A DNA stretch of 51,169 nucleotides from Hellea sp. GTDB lineage: Bacteria; Pseudomonadota; Alphaproteobacteria; Caulobacterales; Maricaulaceae. The notes below the pieces were generated by a model. The model made no database searches, had not been told where the DNA came from, and saw nothing but the letters and a program-made list of their open reading frames with translations. The translations under genes and the position numbers were made by a program. The first letter of the stretch is position 1, and every line of letters begins with the position of its first letter. Shown piece by piece: positions 7,955-16,143 of the stretch. Location of the stretch: NCBI GenBank assembly GCA_020631215.1, contig JAHDHS010000013.1, forward strand, positions 1 through 51,169. The letters are read 5' to 3'.

Positions 7955-8281
7955 GCTGGCTTGCCAGCTATGATGATAAACGCGCTTGTAATAAGCGGAC
8001 TGGACCCGGGGGCGGTACCCGGCGGCTCCACCATAAGTACAGATGATGTCTGTATTTTTGATGGGGCCGAAATAGGATCGACAGACGTCTAAAGAGGTTA
8101 GCTTTCATCCGTATGGGCACCGTTAAATGCCCGATTTAAAGTAACTGCTAATGATAACAGTGCTGAAGAGTTTGCCCTCGCTGCGTAAGCAGTGCGAGTG
8201 AATTCGCTTTTAACTCCTAGCGCATCAGCGCGCTAGGCGGGCTCCGGAGGGTAGCTGGCAACAGAAACCCTCCACTTTTTT
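7955..8281 (+). ncRNA. ssrA: Transfer-messenger RNA, circularly permuted two-piece form
   Basis: tmRNA rescues stalled ribosomes and adds a degradation tag. The gene is permuted as in other alphaproteobacteria. The acceptor half comes first, with a T-arm-like CCCGGG...CCCGG and an end GGCTCCACCA at 8024-8033 that already contains CCA. After a ~29-base spacer that should be removed, the coding half starts with GGGGCCGAAATAGGATCGAC at 8063. GGGGCC (8063-8068) pairs with GGCTCC to make the acceptor stem. The resume codon is GCT at 8147; the reading frame gives ANDNSAEEFALAA and stops with TAA at 8186-8188. With the tRNA-borne alanine the tag is AANDNSAEEFALAA, close to the Caulobacter tag. The 5' end is approximate; the 3' part ends in a hairpin and T-run. 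Confidence 0.95.
8246..8281 (+). terminator. Terminator hairpin at the 3' end of ssrA
   Basis: GGAGGGT pairs with ACCCTCC around a 15-base loop, followed by AC and six T at 8276-8281. It marks the end of the tmRNA precursor and may also contribute to the last helix of the coding piece. Confidence 0.75.
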
Positions 8282-8397
8282 CTTTACAGGTTGTCTCCCG
8301 CCAACCCAACACGCATTTTCGCTCAAATTTTGTAGAAATACCCTTCTTGCTACAAAAGCTTGGTTGACCCTCTGCCCCACTCGTTTAGGGTAGGCCC

Positions 8398-8961
8398 ATG
8401 AGTAAAGATTTGATGCAATATGAGCAGATGACGCAGCTGGCCCTTCGCGGGGTGGTGCGTGACGCTATCCGGCGGGTGATCCGCGAAGACGGCCTGCCCG
8501 GGGCGCATCATTTCTACATCACATTTTTGACCCGCTATCCGGGGGTCGAAATCGACGATTCTTTGGCCCAGAAATATCCAGAGGAAATCACCATTGTGCT
8601 GGAGCATCAGTTTTGGGATTTGAATGCTCACGCAGATGAGTTTGAAGTGACGCTGAAATTTGGCGGCATTCCGAAATATCTTAAAGTCCCTTACCATGCG
8701 ATCACGCGGTTCCATGACCCGAGCGTCGGGTTTGCTCTGCAATTCGATCCCCCTGCTGAACTCGATGAGACGAACACAGTGACCACGATTGCAACACCCG
8801 CAGCCCAGCCTGCCAAACCCAAACCCAAACCGAAAACTACTGCGGCCAAGAAGAAAGCCAAATCAGACGACGCTAAAGATAAAACGCCCAAAGACGATGA
8901 TAGCGGCGACAAGCCCGAAGGCGAAAAAGTCGTCAGCCTAGACGCGTTTCGTAAGAAGTAA
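8398..8961 (+). CDS. sspB: SspB-alpha, ClpXP adaptor for ssrA-tagged proteins
   Basis: An adaptor that binds the tmRNA tag and delivers tagged proteins to the ClpXP protease. Residues 1-120 form the SspB fold of the alphaproteobacterial type (YEQMTQLALRGVVRDAIR, HHFYITFLTRYPGVEI, IVLEHQFWDL, FGGIPKYLKVPYHAITRFHDPSVGFALQF). A long Lys/Pro/Ala-rich flexible linker follows and the protein ends with VVSLDAFRKK, the short ClpX-docking tail typical of SspB. 187 residues. It sits 116 bases downstream of ssrA, so the tag-making RNA and the tag-reading adaptor are side by side. fumC follows after 24 bases, an order seen in other alphaproteobacteria. Confidence 0.93.
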   Translation: MSKDLMQYEQMTQLALRGVVRDAIRRVIREDGLPGAHHFYITFLTRYPGVEIDDSLAQKYPEEITIVLEHQFWDLNAHADEFEVTLKFGGIPKYLKVPYHAITRFHDPSVGFALQFDPPAELDETNTVTTIATPAAQPAKPKPKPKTTAAKKKAKSDDAKDKTPKDDDSGDKPEGEKVVSLDAFRKK

Positions 8962-8985
8962 TCTCCTAAACTAACAGAGAAACCC

Positions 8986-10377
8986 ATGACTAAAATGAGA
9001 ACAGAGACCGATAGTTTCGGGCCTTTGAAGGTTCCGGCTGACAAATATTATGGCGCGCAAACGGCGCGGAGTTTGATCAATTTCCCAATCGGAGTTGAGA
9101 CTATGCCGCCCTCCATGATCCGCGCGCTGGGTATTATCAAACGGTCTGCCGCTATCACCAATCAGGCGCTGGATAATTTGGATGATAATACTGCCAAGGC
9201 TATCATCAAGGCGGCGGGTGAGGTTGCGGAAGGTAAGCTGAATGATCACTTTCCGCTATCTGTCTGGCAGACCGGATCAGGCACACAGTCCAATATGAAC
9301 GTGAATGAAGTCGTCTCCAACCGCGCGATTGAAATCGTCGGCGGAGAGATTGGCTCTAAAACACCTATCCACCCCAATGATCACGTCAATCGCAGTCAAT
9401 CTTCGAATGACACTTTTCCAACCGCGATGCACATCGCTGCCGCTGAGGAAATTCATCATTCCCTACTGCCCGCCCTGCAATATTTGCGCAATGCGCTGAA
9501 TGATAAATCGCAAGAGTTTAAAAAGATCATCAAAATCGGCCGGACTCACACCCAAGACGCCACGCCTGTCACATTAGGGCAGGAGTTTTCTGGCTATGCG
9601 CGCCAGGTCGAGCTGGGAATTAAAAGAATTCAGGGCGGACTGAAGGAACTTTATTTCCTTGCCCAGGGCGGGACTGCCGTCGGAACCGGGCTGAATGCCA
9701 AGCCTAAATTTGCTAAAATATTTGCCTCTGAAGTCGCTAATTACACCAAGCTACCCTTCAAAACCGCGCCGAATAAATTCGAAGCTTTGGCAGCGCATGA
9801 TGCTTTCGTTTCCGCCCATGGCGCTATCAATACGGTCGCGGCGTCTTTGTTTAAGATTGCCAATGACATTCGTTTCTTGGGCTCCGGCCCTCGCTCGGGC
9901 CTCGGCGAGATTAGCCTGCCGGAAAACGAGCCCGGTTCCTCCATCATGCCAGGGAAAGTCAATCCCACTCAATGCGAAGCCCTAACCATGGTCTGCACGC
10001 AAATCATGGGCAATCATACGACAATGACAGTCGCCGGGTCACAGGGTCATTTCGAGCTTAATGTCTATAAACCCGTCATGGCCTATAATATGCTGCAATC
10101 CATCCAGCTGATGTCTGATAGCTGCATGGCCTTCGCCGATAAATGCGTCGTAGGCATTACGGCGAATGAAGACCGTATCGCGGATTTGATGAGCCGCTCA
10201 CTCATGCTGGTCACCGCTCTGGCGCCTACCATCGGCTATGACAACGCCACCAAAGTCGCCAAGACCGCGCATAAAAACGGCACAACCTTACGCGAAGAGG
10301 CTGTGCGATTGGGCTTTGTCTCAGAAGCCGAATTTGACAAAATCGTCCGCCCTGAGTTGATGATAAAACCGCGATAA
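8986..10377 (+). CDS. fumC: Fumarate hydratase class II
   Basis: Converts fumarate and L-malate in the citric acid cycle; an iron-independent cytoplasmic homotetramer. The 463 residues carry the family signature [15 protein letters not shown], the substrate segments [14 protein letters not shown] and [21 protein letters not shown], and [20 protein letters not shown], so all active-site parts are present. The N-terminal [23 protein letters not shown] is standard; the ATG at 8986 adds three residues before it, and an ATG at 8995 is an alternative. It is probably co-transcribed with sspB upstream and the DUF4169 gene, whose ATG directly follows the fumC TAA. Confidence 0.97.
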   Translation: MTKMRTETDSFGPLKVPADKYYGAQTARSLINFPIGVETMPPSMIRALGIIKRSAAITNQALDNLDDNTAKAIIKAAGEVAEGKLNDHFPLSVWQTGSGTQSNMNVNEVVSNRAIEIVGGEIGSKTPIHPNDHVNRSQSSNDTFPTAMHIAAAEEIHHSLLPALQYLRNALNDKSQEFKKIIKIGRTHTQDATPVTLGQEFSGYARQVELGIKRIQGGLKELYFLAQGGTAVGTGLNAKPKFAKIFASEVANYTKLPFKTAPNKFEALAAHDAFVSAHGAINTVAASLFKIANDIRFLGSGPRSGLGEISLPENEPGSSIMPGKVNPTQCEALTMVCTQIMGNHTTMTVAGSQGHFELNVYKPVMAYNMLQSIQLMSDSCMAFADKCVVGITANEDRIADLMSRSLMLVTALAPTIGYDNATKVAKTAHKNGTTLREEAVRLGFVSEAEFDKIVRPELMIKPR

Positions 10378-10566
10378 ATGCCAGATAATGTCATAAAATT
10401 CGGCAAAGCCAAAAAATCCCTCGCCCGAAAAGCGAAGGAGAAAAAGGCCGCTGAGAACCGGGCTCGGTTTGGACAGAAAAAAGCGGCTAAGGATCACAAA
10501 AAAGCCTTAACCGAACAACTGCAGGCCAAGTTGGACGCCCATAAAATAACATCGGAAGAAGAGTGA
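10378..10566 (+). CDS. DUF4169 small basic protein
   Basis: A 62-residue, very Lys/Ala-rich helical protein (NVIKFGKAKKSLARKAKEKKAAENRARFG) recognisable as the DUF4169 family, which often accompanies fumC and an RHH protein in alphaproteobacteria. Its ATG directly abuts the fumC stop (TAAATG), so translation is probably coupled. Function is unknown; the charge pattern would fit nucleic-acid or ribosome contact, but that is a guess. Confidence 0.85.
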   Translation: MPDNVIKFGKAKKSLARKAKEKKAAENRARFGQKKAAKDHKKALTEQLQAKLDAHKITSEEE

Positions 10567-10790
10567 TAAAACGCTCTCTGTCTCTTCATGGTCACCAGAC
10601 TTCCCTCGCGCTGGAAGCCGAGTTTTGGGAGGTCATTGATAAAGCCGTTGAGCAAAGCGGGAAAAGCTTCGCGAGGTTTATTTGTGATCTGGATGATGAG
10701 CGTGTGCTGGACGGCCCGACGCAGAACTTGGCGTCTTATCTACGTGTCTGGGCTTTGAAAACCGCACAGAAAGGACACCCTAAGTCATAG
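10563..10790 (+). CDS. Ribbon-helix-helix domain protein
   Basis: A 75-residue protein with the RHH_4-type fold: a short N-terminal strand IKRSLSLHGHQTSLALEAEFWEVI followed by two helices. This family belongs to the Arc/MetJ-like DNA-binding superfamily. It starts with GTG at 10563 inside the DUF4169 stop (GTGA overlap), so it is the last gene of the sspB-fumC-DUF4169-RHH unit. Target DNA is unknown. Its 3' end overlaps that of the convergent small exported-protein gene by 11 bases. Confidence 0.85.
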   Translation: MIKRSLSLHGHQTSLALEAEFWEVIDKAVEQSGKSFARFICDLDDERVLDGPTQNLASYLRVWALKTAQKGHPKS

Positions 10791-11016
10791 GCTCCGGTTT
10801 GTGGCAGTAAGTACCTCCTTTCGCCTGCTCCTCAGCCTTCCGGTAAAATTCCGCCATCGGGTCATCAGATGTCGGCTTTTCCGCTTTATTCTCTTTTTTG
10901 GCTTGCTCCTTTTTGGGGGCGTCTGATTTGGGCGCATCCGTGTTATCGCTATCTTGCGCGACTGCCCCGAAGGACACAAAAAGAGCGAAGACAAAAGCGG
11001 GAATATATTTGGACAT
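10780..11016 (-). CDS. Small exported lysine-rich protein of unknown function
   Basis: Starting at the ATG at 11016, the 78-residue product has a signal peptide (MSKYIPAFVFALFVSFGAVAQ), a low-complexity Asp/Lys/Glu/Pro region and a short C-terminal motif DDPMAEFYRKAEEQAKGGTYC. Upstream in-frame ATGs (11109, 11088) would prepend a Trp-rich stretch that overlaps the helicase promoter region, so I consider them less likely. Divergent from the helicase gene. No family recognised. Confidence 0.6.
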   Translation of the reverse strand: MSKYIPAFVFALFVSFGAVAQDSDNTDAPKSDAPKKEQAKKENKAEKPTSDDPMAEFYRKAEEQAKGGTYCHKPEPMT

Positions 11017-11108
11017 AACGTCCCATAACACATATTTGCGATGAAAATAAGGCCATTCCACACAGTAGAACCATAGCCAAACGGTCATGTCCTGCTTATG
11101 TTCTGGCA

Positions 11109-13451
11109 ATGTCCGCCGCTGATTCTTTCAAACCCGCGCCACCGCGCCCAACCCCGAGCCTGTCCGCTCAAGCTATGCCAACACGCCCTGTCGAAACAGG
11201 GCCTTATCTAGAGGGCTTAAATCCTGAGCAGCGCGAAGCGGTATTGGCAACTGACGGGCCGGTCTTGGTGCTGGCCGGAGCCGGCACGGGTAAGACACGG
11301 GTTCTGACCTGCCGTCTCGCGCATATTCTTGAAAACCGGCTCGCTTTTCCCAGCCAAATCCTCTCCGTGACATTTACCAATAAAGCCGCCCGGGAAATGC
11401 GGGAGCGCGTGGGCGATCTCATTGGCGGCGCCGTTGAAGGCCTGCCTTGGCTGGGAACTTTCCATTCCATCGCAGCGAAAATCCTGCGCATTCATGCTGA
11501 ACTGGTCGGCCTTAAGAGCAGTTTCACCATTCTCGACACGGATGATCAAATCCGGCTTCTCAAGCATATCATCAAGGCGTCTGACATTGATGAAAAACGC
11601 TGGACGGCCCGCTATCTGGCGGCACTTATTGATGGCTGGAAGAATAAGGGGCTAACGCCCGATAAGCTGAACAGCAAACAAGCCTATAAATTCGCCGATG
11701 GCAAAGGCGCGGAGCTTTACAAGACATATCAAGACCGTCTGAAAGTGCTTAACGCCGCCGATTTCGGCGATCTTTTGCTTCATAATCTGACGATCTTCCT
11801 CGAACACCCGGATGTGTTGAAGAAATATCACGCTAAATTTCGTTATTTGCTGGTGGACGAGTATCAGGACACGAATGTCTGCCAATATCTCTGGCTGCGA
11901 TTACTCGCACAAGGCTCGCAGAATATTTGTGTGGTCGGAGATGACGACCAATCCATCTATGGCTGGCGCGGGGCCGAAGTCGATAATATCCTGCGTTTCG
12001 AGAGCGATTTCCCCGGCGCGAAAGTCGTGCGTCTGGAACGTAATTACCGCTCAACGCAGCATATCCTCGGCGCGGCGTCAGGTTTGATCACGGCCAATCA
12101 GGACCGTCTCGGCAAGACGCTTTGGACGGAACAAGATGGCGGGCACAAGGTAACAGTGACGGGTGTTTGGGACGCGCCCGCCGAGGCCCGGATTATCGCC
12201 GGAGAAATCGAAAACTGGGTTTCTCATGGACGCCATTATGGTGAAGCCGCTATTCTTGTGCGGGCATCGCGGCAAATGCGGTCTTTTGAGGAACGTTTCA
12301 TACAATTAGGGCTGCCCTATAAAGTCATAGGCGGCCCGCGCTTTTTCGAGCGGCAGGAAATCCGAGACGCGCATGCCTATTTGCGCCTGCTAAGATCGAA
12401 TACGGATGATCTTGCCTTTGAACGTATCGTCAACGTTCCCAAACGCGGTATTGGGGCCACTACGATACAAAAGCTGCAAACTGCCGCCCGCGCCATGGGC
12501 GTGAGCCTGGAAGCCGCCACGCGGGAGCTGACAAAAACGGATGAAATCCGTGGTAAAGCCAGATCGGCTCTGCGGGCCTTCCTACTGGATGTCGATCGCT
12601 GGCGAAGCGAGGCACAGAACATCAAACACACAGAACTCGCTGAACGCATTCTGGACGAGTCCGGTTACACACAAATGTGGCGTGACAATAAGGACGCAAA
12701 ATCCGCCGGACGTCTGGAAAACCTGAAAGAACTGATCCAAGCGATGGGTGAGTTTGATACTTTGGAAGCCTATCTTGAACATGTCAGCCTCGTTTTGGAT
12801 GTTGAAACAGGCGGACAGCAAGGCGATGAAATTTCGCTCATGACATTACATTCCGCGAAGGGTCTGGAATTCCCTCTGGTCTTTTTGCCCGGCTGGGAAG
12901 AAGGCATGTTCCCATCACAAAAGTCCATGGATGAAAACGGCCTTGTCGGGCTGGAGGAAGAGCGCCGCCTCGCCTATGTCGGCATCACCCGCGCACGAGA
13001 AAAAGCCAAAATCTATTTCGCGGCCAATAGGCAGGTTTATGGCAGCTGGCAATCCTCCCTGCCCTCGCGCTTCATAGATGAGCTCCCACCAGAACATGTC
13101 GAGGCGGAGAGCGAAACGGGATATTATGACAGCAATAAAATCATAGACCGCGCTGCGCAGAATTTTACCAGCAGCTTTCAGGAAACCCAATCCGCATATA
13201 ACTCCCCGGGCTGGCAAAGATATCAGAAGAACAAGCGACAAAATTTCGGGCGCGGCCCCAAGGAAATTGAAGGCCATGCCATCAAACGACCCGCCAAAAA
13301 TAAAGGCACCAATTTTGCGATTGGTGAGCGCATTTTCCACCAAAAATTCGGCTATGGTAAAATCAAATCAGCAGATGGCACTAAACTGACCGTCGCTTTC
13401 GAAAAAGCCGGAGAGAAGAAGGTCTTGGACAGCTTTGTGGAAAAGGCTTAG
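11109..13451 (+). CDS. UvrD/PcrA-type superfamily 1A DNA helicase
   Basis: A 780-residue 3'-5' DNA helicase for repair and replication-conflict removal. Motifs in order: Q-motif LNPEQREAV (37-45), Walker A AGAGTGKT (56-63), TFTNKAAREM, GTFHS, Walker B DEYQDTN, motif III GDDDQSIYGWRGA, motif IV LERNYRS, motif V LMTLHSAKGLEF and motif VI EERRLAYVGITRAREK. The C-terminal IGERIFHQKFGYGKI module is the Tudor-like domain that contacts RNA polymerase in PcrA/UvrD. About 30 residues of Pro/Ala-rich N-terminal extension precede the helicase core. UvrD and PcrA cannot be separated from sequence alone, so I give no symbol. Confidence 0.93.
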   Translation: MSAADSFKPAPPRPTPSLSAQAMPTRPVETGPYLEGLNPEQREAVLATDGPVLVLAGAGTGKTRVLTCRLAHILENRLAFPSQILSVTFTNKAAREMRERVGDLIGGAVEGLPWLGTFHSIAAKILRIHAELVGLKSSFTILDTDDQIRLLKHIIKASDIDEKRWTARYLAALIDGWKNKGLTPDKLNSKQAYKFADGKGAELYKTYQDRLKVLNAADFGDLLLHNLTIFLEHPDVLKKYHAKFRYLLVDEYQDTNVCQYLWLRLLAQGSQNICVVGDDDQSIYGWRGAEVDNILRFESDFPGAKVVRLERNYRSTQHILGAASGLITANQDRLGKTLWTEQDGGHKVTVTGVWDAPAEARIIAGEIENWVSHGRHYGEAAILVRASRQMRSFEERFIQLGLPYKVIGGPRFFERQEIRDAHAYLRLLRSNTDDLAFERIVNVPKRGIGATTIQKLQTAARAMGVSLEAATRELTKTDEIRGKARSALRAFLLDVDRWRSEAQNIKHTELAERILDESGYTQMWRDNKDAKSAGRLENLKELIQAMGEFDTLEAYLEHVSLVLDVETGGQQGDEISLMTLHSAKGLEFPLVFLPGWEEGMFPSQKSMDENGLVGLEEERRLAYVGITRAREKAKIYFAANRQVYGSWQSSLPSRFIDELPPEHVEAESETGYYDSNKIIDRAAQNFTSSFQETQSAYNSPGWQRYQKNKRQNFGRGPKEIEGHAIKRPAKNKGTNFAIGERIFHQKFGYGKIKSADGTKLTVAFEKAGEKKVLDSFVEKA

Positions 13452-13460
13452 AGATTGACC

Positions 13461-14831
13461 ATGCAGTTTCTTAGAATTTTAACGTTGTTGCTAACGCTCA
13501 CACTGCTCACCGGATGTGCCAGCACGAAATTTCGCGTGCTTGAGATCAATTCTCTGGCTTCAAAAACCGCTGGCGAAGGCCGGTTTGAAGGGCTGGAGGC
13601 CTTGGCATTTCGAGATAGGAACACGCCGCAACAACGCGTCAATATTATCTTCATGCACGGTATTGGATGGGTCGAAAATCCAGAGGATGCGCCGCTGGCG
13701 AATAACTTCATCAAAGGTTTGGCCAATGCCTATAATTTGGAGACGGATGAAAAAGCTGTCAGTTCTCTATGCGGCCGGGATGAACAGGATGAAGACGTAA
13801 CGCTGTCAAACCATATTCATATCAAAGAGGTCCAGCCGAAATTATATGAAACTCTACCCGGCAGTAATTTGACGCTCGACAAGTTAGTTTGCATGGACCG
13901 GCAAGTCCTAAAGGTAAAAGATGACCTTGAATATGTCATTTACCGGATATTCTGGGATGAGATTTTTTGGGACAGCCTGCAAGTGGCTTTCGTCGGGCAG
14001 GATGACGCCATGGATGAGCAGAGCTTACCCGCCATGTTGCGCCGGAGCGTCAACCGCACATTGAAAGACAAGCTTGTCAATTTTGGATTTTCTGATGCTG
14101 TCATGTATCTGGGGCCGGCGGGTGATGATATCCGCAAAGCCGTTAAAGGCGCAATGTGCAGCGCCGCACTGGATGCCGCCGGATATTCATTTGCGCAACA
14201 AGGGCCGGAAATCGATTATGTGACAGTCTGTAAAACCGCCTCCGAAACCTCTATAAAGAACGATCCTTTTGCCTTTGTCGCAGAGTCTCTCGGCTCTAAA
14301 ATCACCTATGACATCATGCGGGAGTCTATGACTGACGGCCGGGAAACCATACATGATGACATGATCAAAGGCACTCAGCTGTTCATGCTCGCCAATCAAA
14401 TCCCCCTCCTCAGCCTGTCTGATCTGAATGATGGAGAGCCCTTTAAACCTTCAACTTATGGTGACGGCGAGCGTCCCACCATTGTAGCCTTCTCAGAGAT
14501 CAATGATTTTTTGACCTATGAATTAGTTCCTTTTTACGAGCAACTTTACGCCCGTTCGCAGCGATCAGAAGGCCGCCGTGTCGATGTGAAATCCGAAACA
14601 AACCGGCAATATATTGTCGACTTGCTCGGTTTTAATATCGTGGATATGCGCGTGGAATTTGCCAACCCGCTGATCCCCCTCGTCAATCAATTCGTTGATC
14701 CGCTGTTTGCGCATAATGGCCATGTCAAACAGCCCGAAGTCATGGAATATATCCTTTGCGGCGCGAATGGGAAGCAAGTCGCATTTGATGGCTGCCGCGT
14801 GACACCTGAAAACAGCAAGCTTTTTAAATGA
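13461..14831 (+). CDS. Lipoprotein with alpha/beta-hydrolase-like features
   Basis: Starting at ATG 13461 (nine bases after the helicase stop), the 456-residue protein has a lipoprotein signal ending in the lipobox LLTGC (Cys near residue 18). The mature part shows IIFMHGIGW, like the oxyanion-loop HG of alpha/beta hydrolases. AESLGSKITYDIM aligns with the nucleophile elbow of lipase-like proteins (usually HSLGG/SR), so the serine of ESLGS is the likely nucleophile, and a late HNGH could supply the His. The conventional GxSxG is altered to ESLGS. It would sit on the periplasmic face of a membrane. It is linked to prmA by a 4-base ATGA overlap. Substrate unknown. Confidence 0.62.
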   Translation: MQFLRILTLLLTLTLLTGCASTKFRVLEINSLASKTAGEGRFEGLEALAFRDRNTPQQRVNIIFMHGIGWVENPEDAPLANNFIKGLANAYNLETDEKAVSSLCGRDEQDEDVTLSNHIHIKEVQPKLYETLPGSNLTLDKLVCMDRQVLKVKDDLEYVIYRIFWDEIFWDSLQVAFVGQDDAMDEQSLPAMLRRSVNRTLKDKLVNFGFSDAVMYLGPAGDDIRKAVKGAMCSAALDAAGYSFAQQGPEIDYVTVCKTASETSIKNDPFAFVAESLGSKITYDIMRESMTDGRETIHDDMIKGTQLFMLANQIPLLSLSDLNDGEPFKPSTYGDGERPTIVAFSEINDFLTYELVPFYEQLYARSQRSEGRRVDVKSETNRQYIVDLLGFNIVDMRVEFANPLIPLVNQFVDPLFAHNGHVKQPEVMEYILCGANGKQVAFDGCRVTPENSKLFK

Positions 14832-15715
14832 CGCAGCCTTTCGCGCTTTTTATCCGGGCTGAAAAATCTCTCGCCTTTGATATTTCTGATCGTTTGGGTT
14901 TTGAAATGGAAACTGATGCTTTGGCTGTCTCTATTTTCGAAGACGGGCCAAATACCATGGCTGTGCAGGCCCTGTTTGAGACTGAAGCCCAAGCCCTGGC
15001 CTGTCTGGGATATTTAAAACTTCCCAACAATATCGAGCACTTTGTGACCCAACTTCCCGATGAGGACTGGGTCTCTCTCAGTCAATCCGGCTTACCCCCC
15101 GTTCGGGCAGGCCGGTTTTTTATCTACGGCGAACATGACGCGGATAAAATACCAAAGGATGCCGAACATCCTATCCGTATCGAAGCCGGGATGGCCTTCG
15201 GGACAGGACATCATGGCACGACAAAAGGCTGCCTGCTGATGCTGGATGATATGATCAGCCGCGGCGACGCCCCCCGGCGAATTTTGGATTTGGGATGCGG
15301 GGCGGGTATTTTGGCGATTGCCGCCGCCAAAGGTTTAAACAAGGCAGTCATAGCAACAGATATAGACCCTGACGCAAAATCCGTCACGGAAGTGAATGCC
15401 AAACAAAACGGTGTCAGCCAGTTGATTGACGCACATGTCGCGGACGGCTTTGACAGTCCTGTCCTGAAAGACCAATCATTCGATTTGATTTTTGCTAATA
15501 TCCTGGCCGGGCCACTCATGGGGCTGGCACCGGACATCGCCAATGCCCTTGCGCCCGGTGGGCAGGTTGTTCTGTCGGGAATTCTGGATGAACTGGCGGA
15601 TGATGTAAGCGCGGCTTTTGGAGCACAAGGCCTGTCCATATCGCCTCAACCTAGCCTGTCGGGATGGACGTCATTGTTAGGCATAAAAAAACCCGACCAG
15701 ACTGCCGGGTCCTAA
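14828..15715 (+). CDS. prmA: Ribosomal protein L11 methyltransferase
   Basis: An S-adenosylmethionine-dependent enzyme that methylates ribosomal protein L11. The 295 residues include an N-terminal L11-recognition domain (1-105), the linker GMAFGTGHHGTTKGCL, SAM motif I ILDLGCGAGILAIAAAK, an acidic ATDIDPDA loop, and the family motif FANILAGPLMGLAP. Its ATG overlaps the lipoprotein stop (ATGA). The last codons, encoding KKPDQTAGS, coincide with a hairpin that works as a terminator for the convergent small gene on the other strand. Confidence 0.93.
   Translation: MTQPFALFIRAEKSLAFDISDRLGFEMETDALAVSIFEDGPNTMAVQALFETEAQALACLGYLKLPNNIEHFVTQLPDEDWVSLSQSGLPPVRAGRFFIYGEHDADKIPKDAEHPIRIEAGMAFGTGHHGTTKGCLLMLDDMISRGDAPRRILDLGCGAGILAIAAAKGLNKAVIATDIDPDAKSVTEVNAKQNGVSQLIDAHVADGFDSPVLKDQSFDLIFANILAGPLMGLAPDIANALAPGGQVVLSGILDELADDVSAAFGAQGLSISPQPSLSGWTSLLGIKKPDQTAGS
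15685..15710 (-). terminator. Intrinsic terminator for the small minus-strand gene, inside the prmA 3' end
   Basis: Read on the minus strand, ACCCG and CGGGT pair around a ~10-base loop and are followed by a run of seven T (plus strand A at 15685-15691). The whole element lies in the last codons of prmA, so it serves both as coding sequence and as terminator for the convergent gene ending at 15735. Confidence 0.65.
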
Positions 15716-15734
15716 TATTAGAATTTTGGAAGCC

Positions 15735-15872
15735 TTAGATCGCGCGCGCGGCACGACGTTCACGGCGCGTATCGCGGCGGTGAATGAGGCTTGCTTTGAA
15801 CGCGACAGTCTTGGCACCCACTGTCTTCGCTGCGATCTCTACAAATTCTGAACCTTTTAGTTCGGTCGTCAT
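15735..15872 (-). CDS. Small basic protein of unknown function
   Basis: A 45-residue protein (MTTELKGSEFVEIAAKTVGA...) ending in an Arg-rich tail HRRDTRRERRAARAI. I chose the ATG at 15872 because GGAG lies six bases before it; ATG at 15884 is the alternative, and the longer open frame to 15974 looks non-coding. A terminator follows the stop. The isolated gene with a good ribosome-binding site and terminator supports real expression. No family recognised. Confidence 0.55.
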   Translation of the reverse strand: MTTELKGSEFVEIAAKTVGAKTVAFKASLIHRRDTRRERRAARAI

Positions 15873-16143
15873 TTTCGTCTCCATAGTTGCAATGGGTTTA
15901 TCCCGATTGCGAGCTTGAGATAGGAAAATAATCGCAATTTTTGAAGCCACAGTGCAGCCTTGGTAGCTATGCAAAAATGCAAAGCTATGACAACATCCTG
16001 TTAATTACATTTCACAGGACTGTCACATTTTGGGTCTATAAGCATGAATCCGGTTGGTGTTTAGACGAGTTTCCTCTTTGCCGCCTATTGCCCTTGGCCA
16101 GCGGTCGGCTATCATAGAGACGCAGTTAGAACGGGATATCGCC

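Noticed and set aside
15920-16030. Inverted repeats TAGCT/AGCTA and CCTGT/ACAGG between the small protein and aminopeptidase P genes
   Set aside because: Short arms and AT-rich context; not distinguishable from chance without comparative data.
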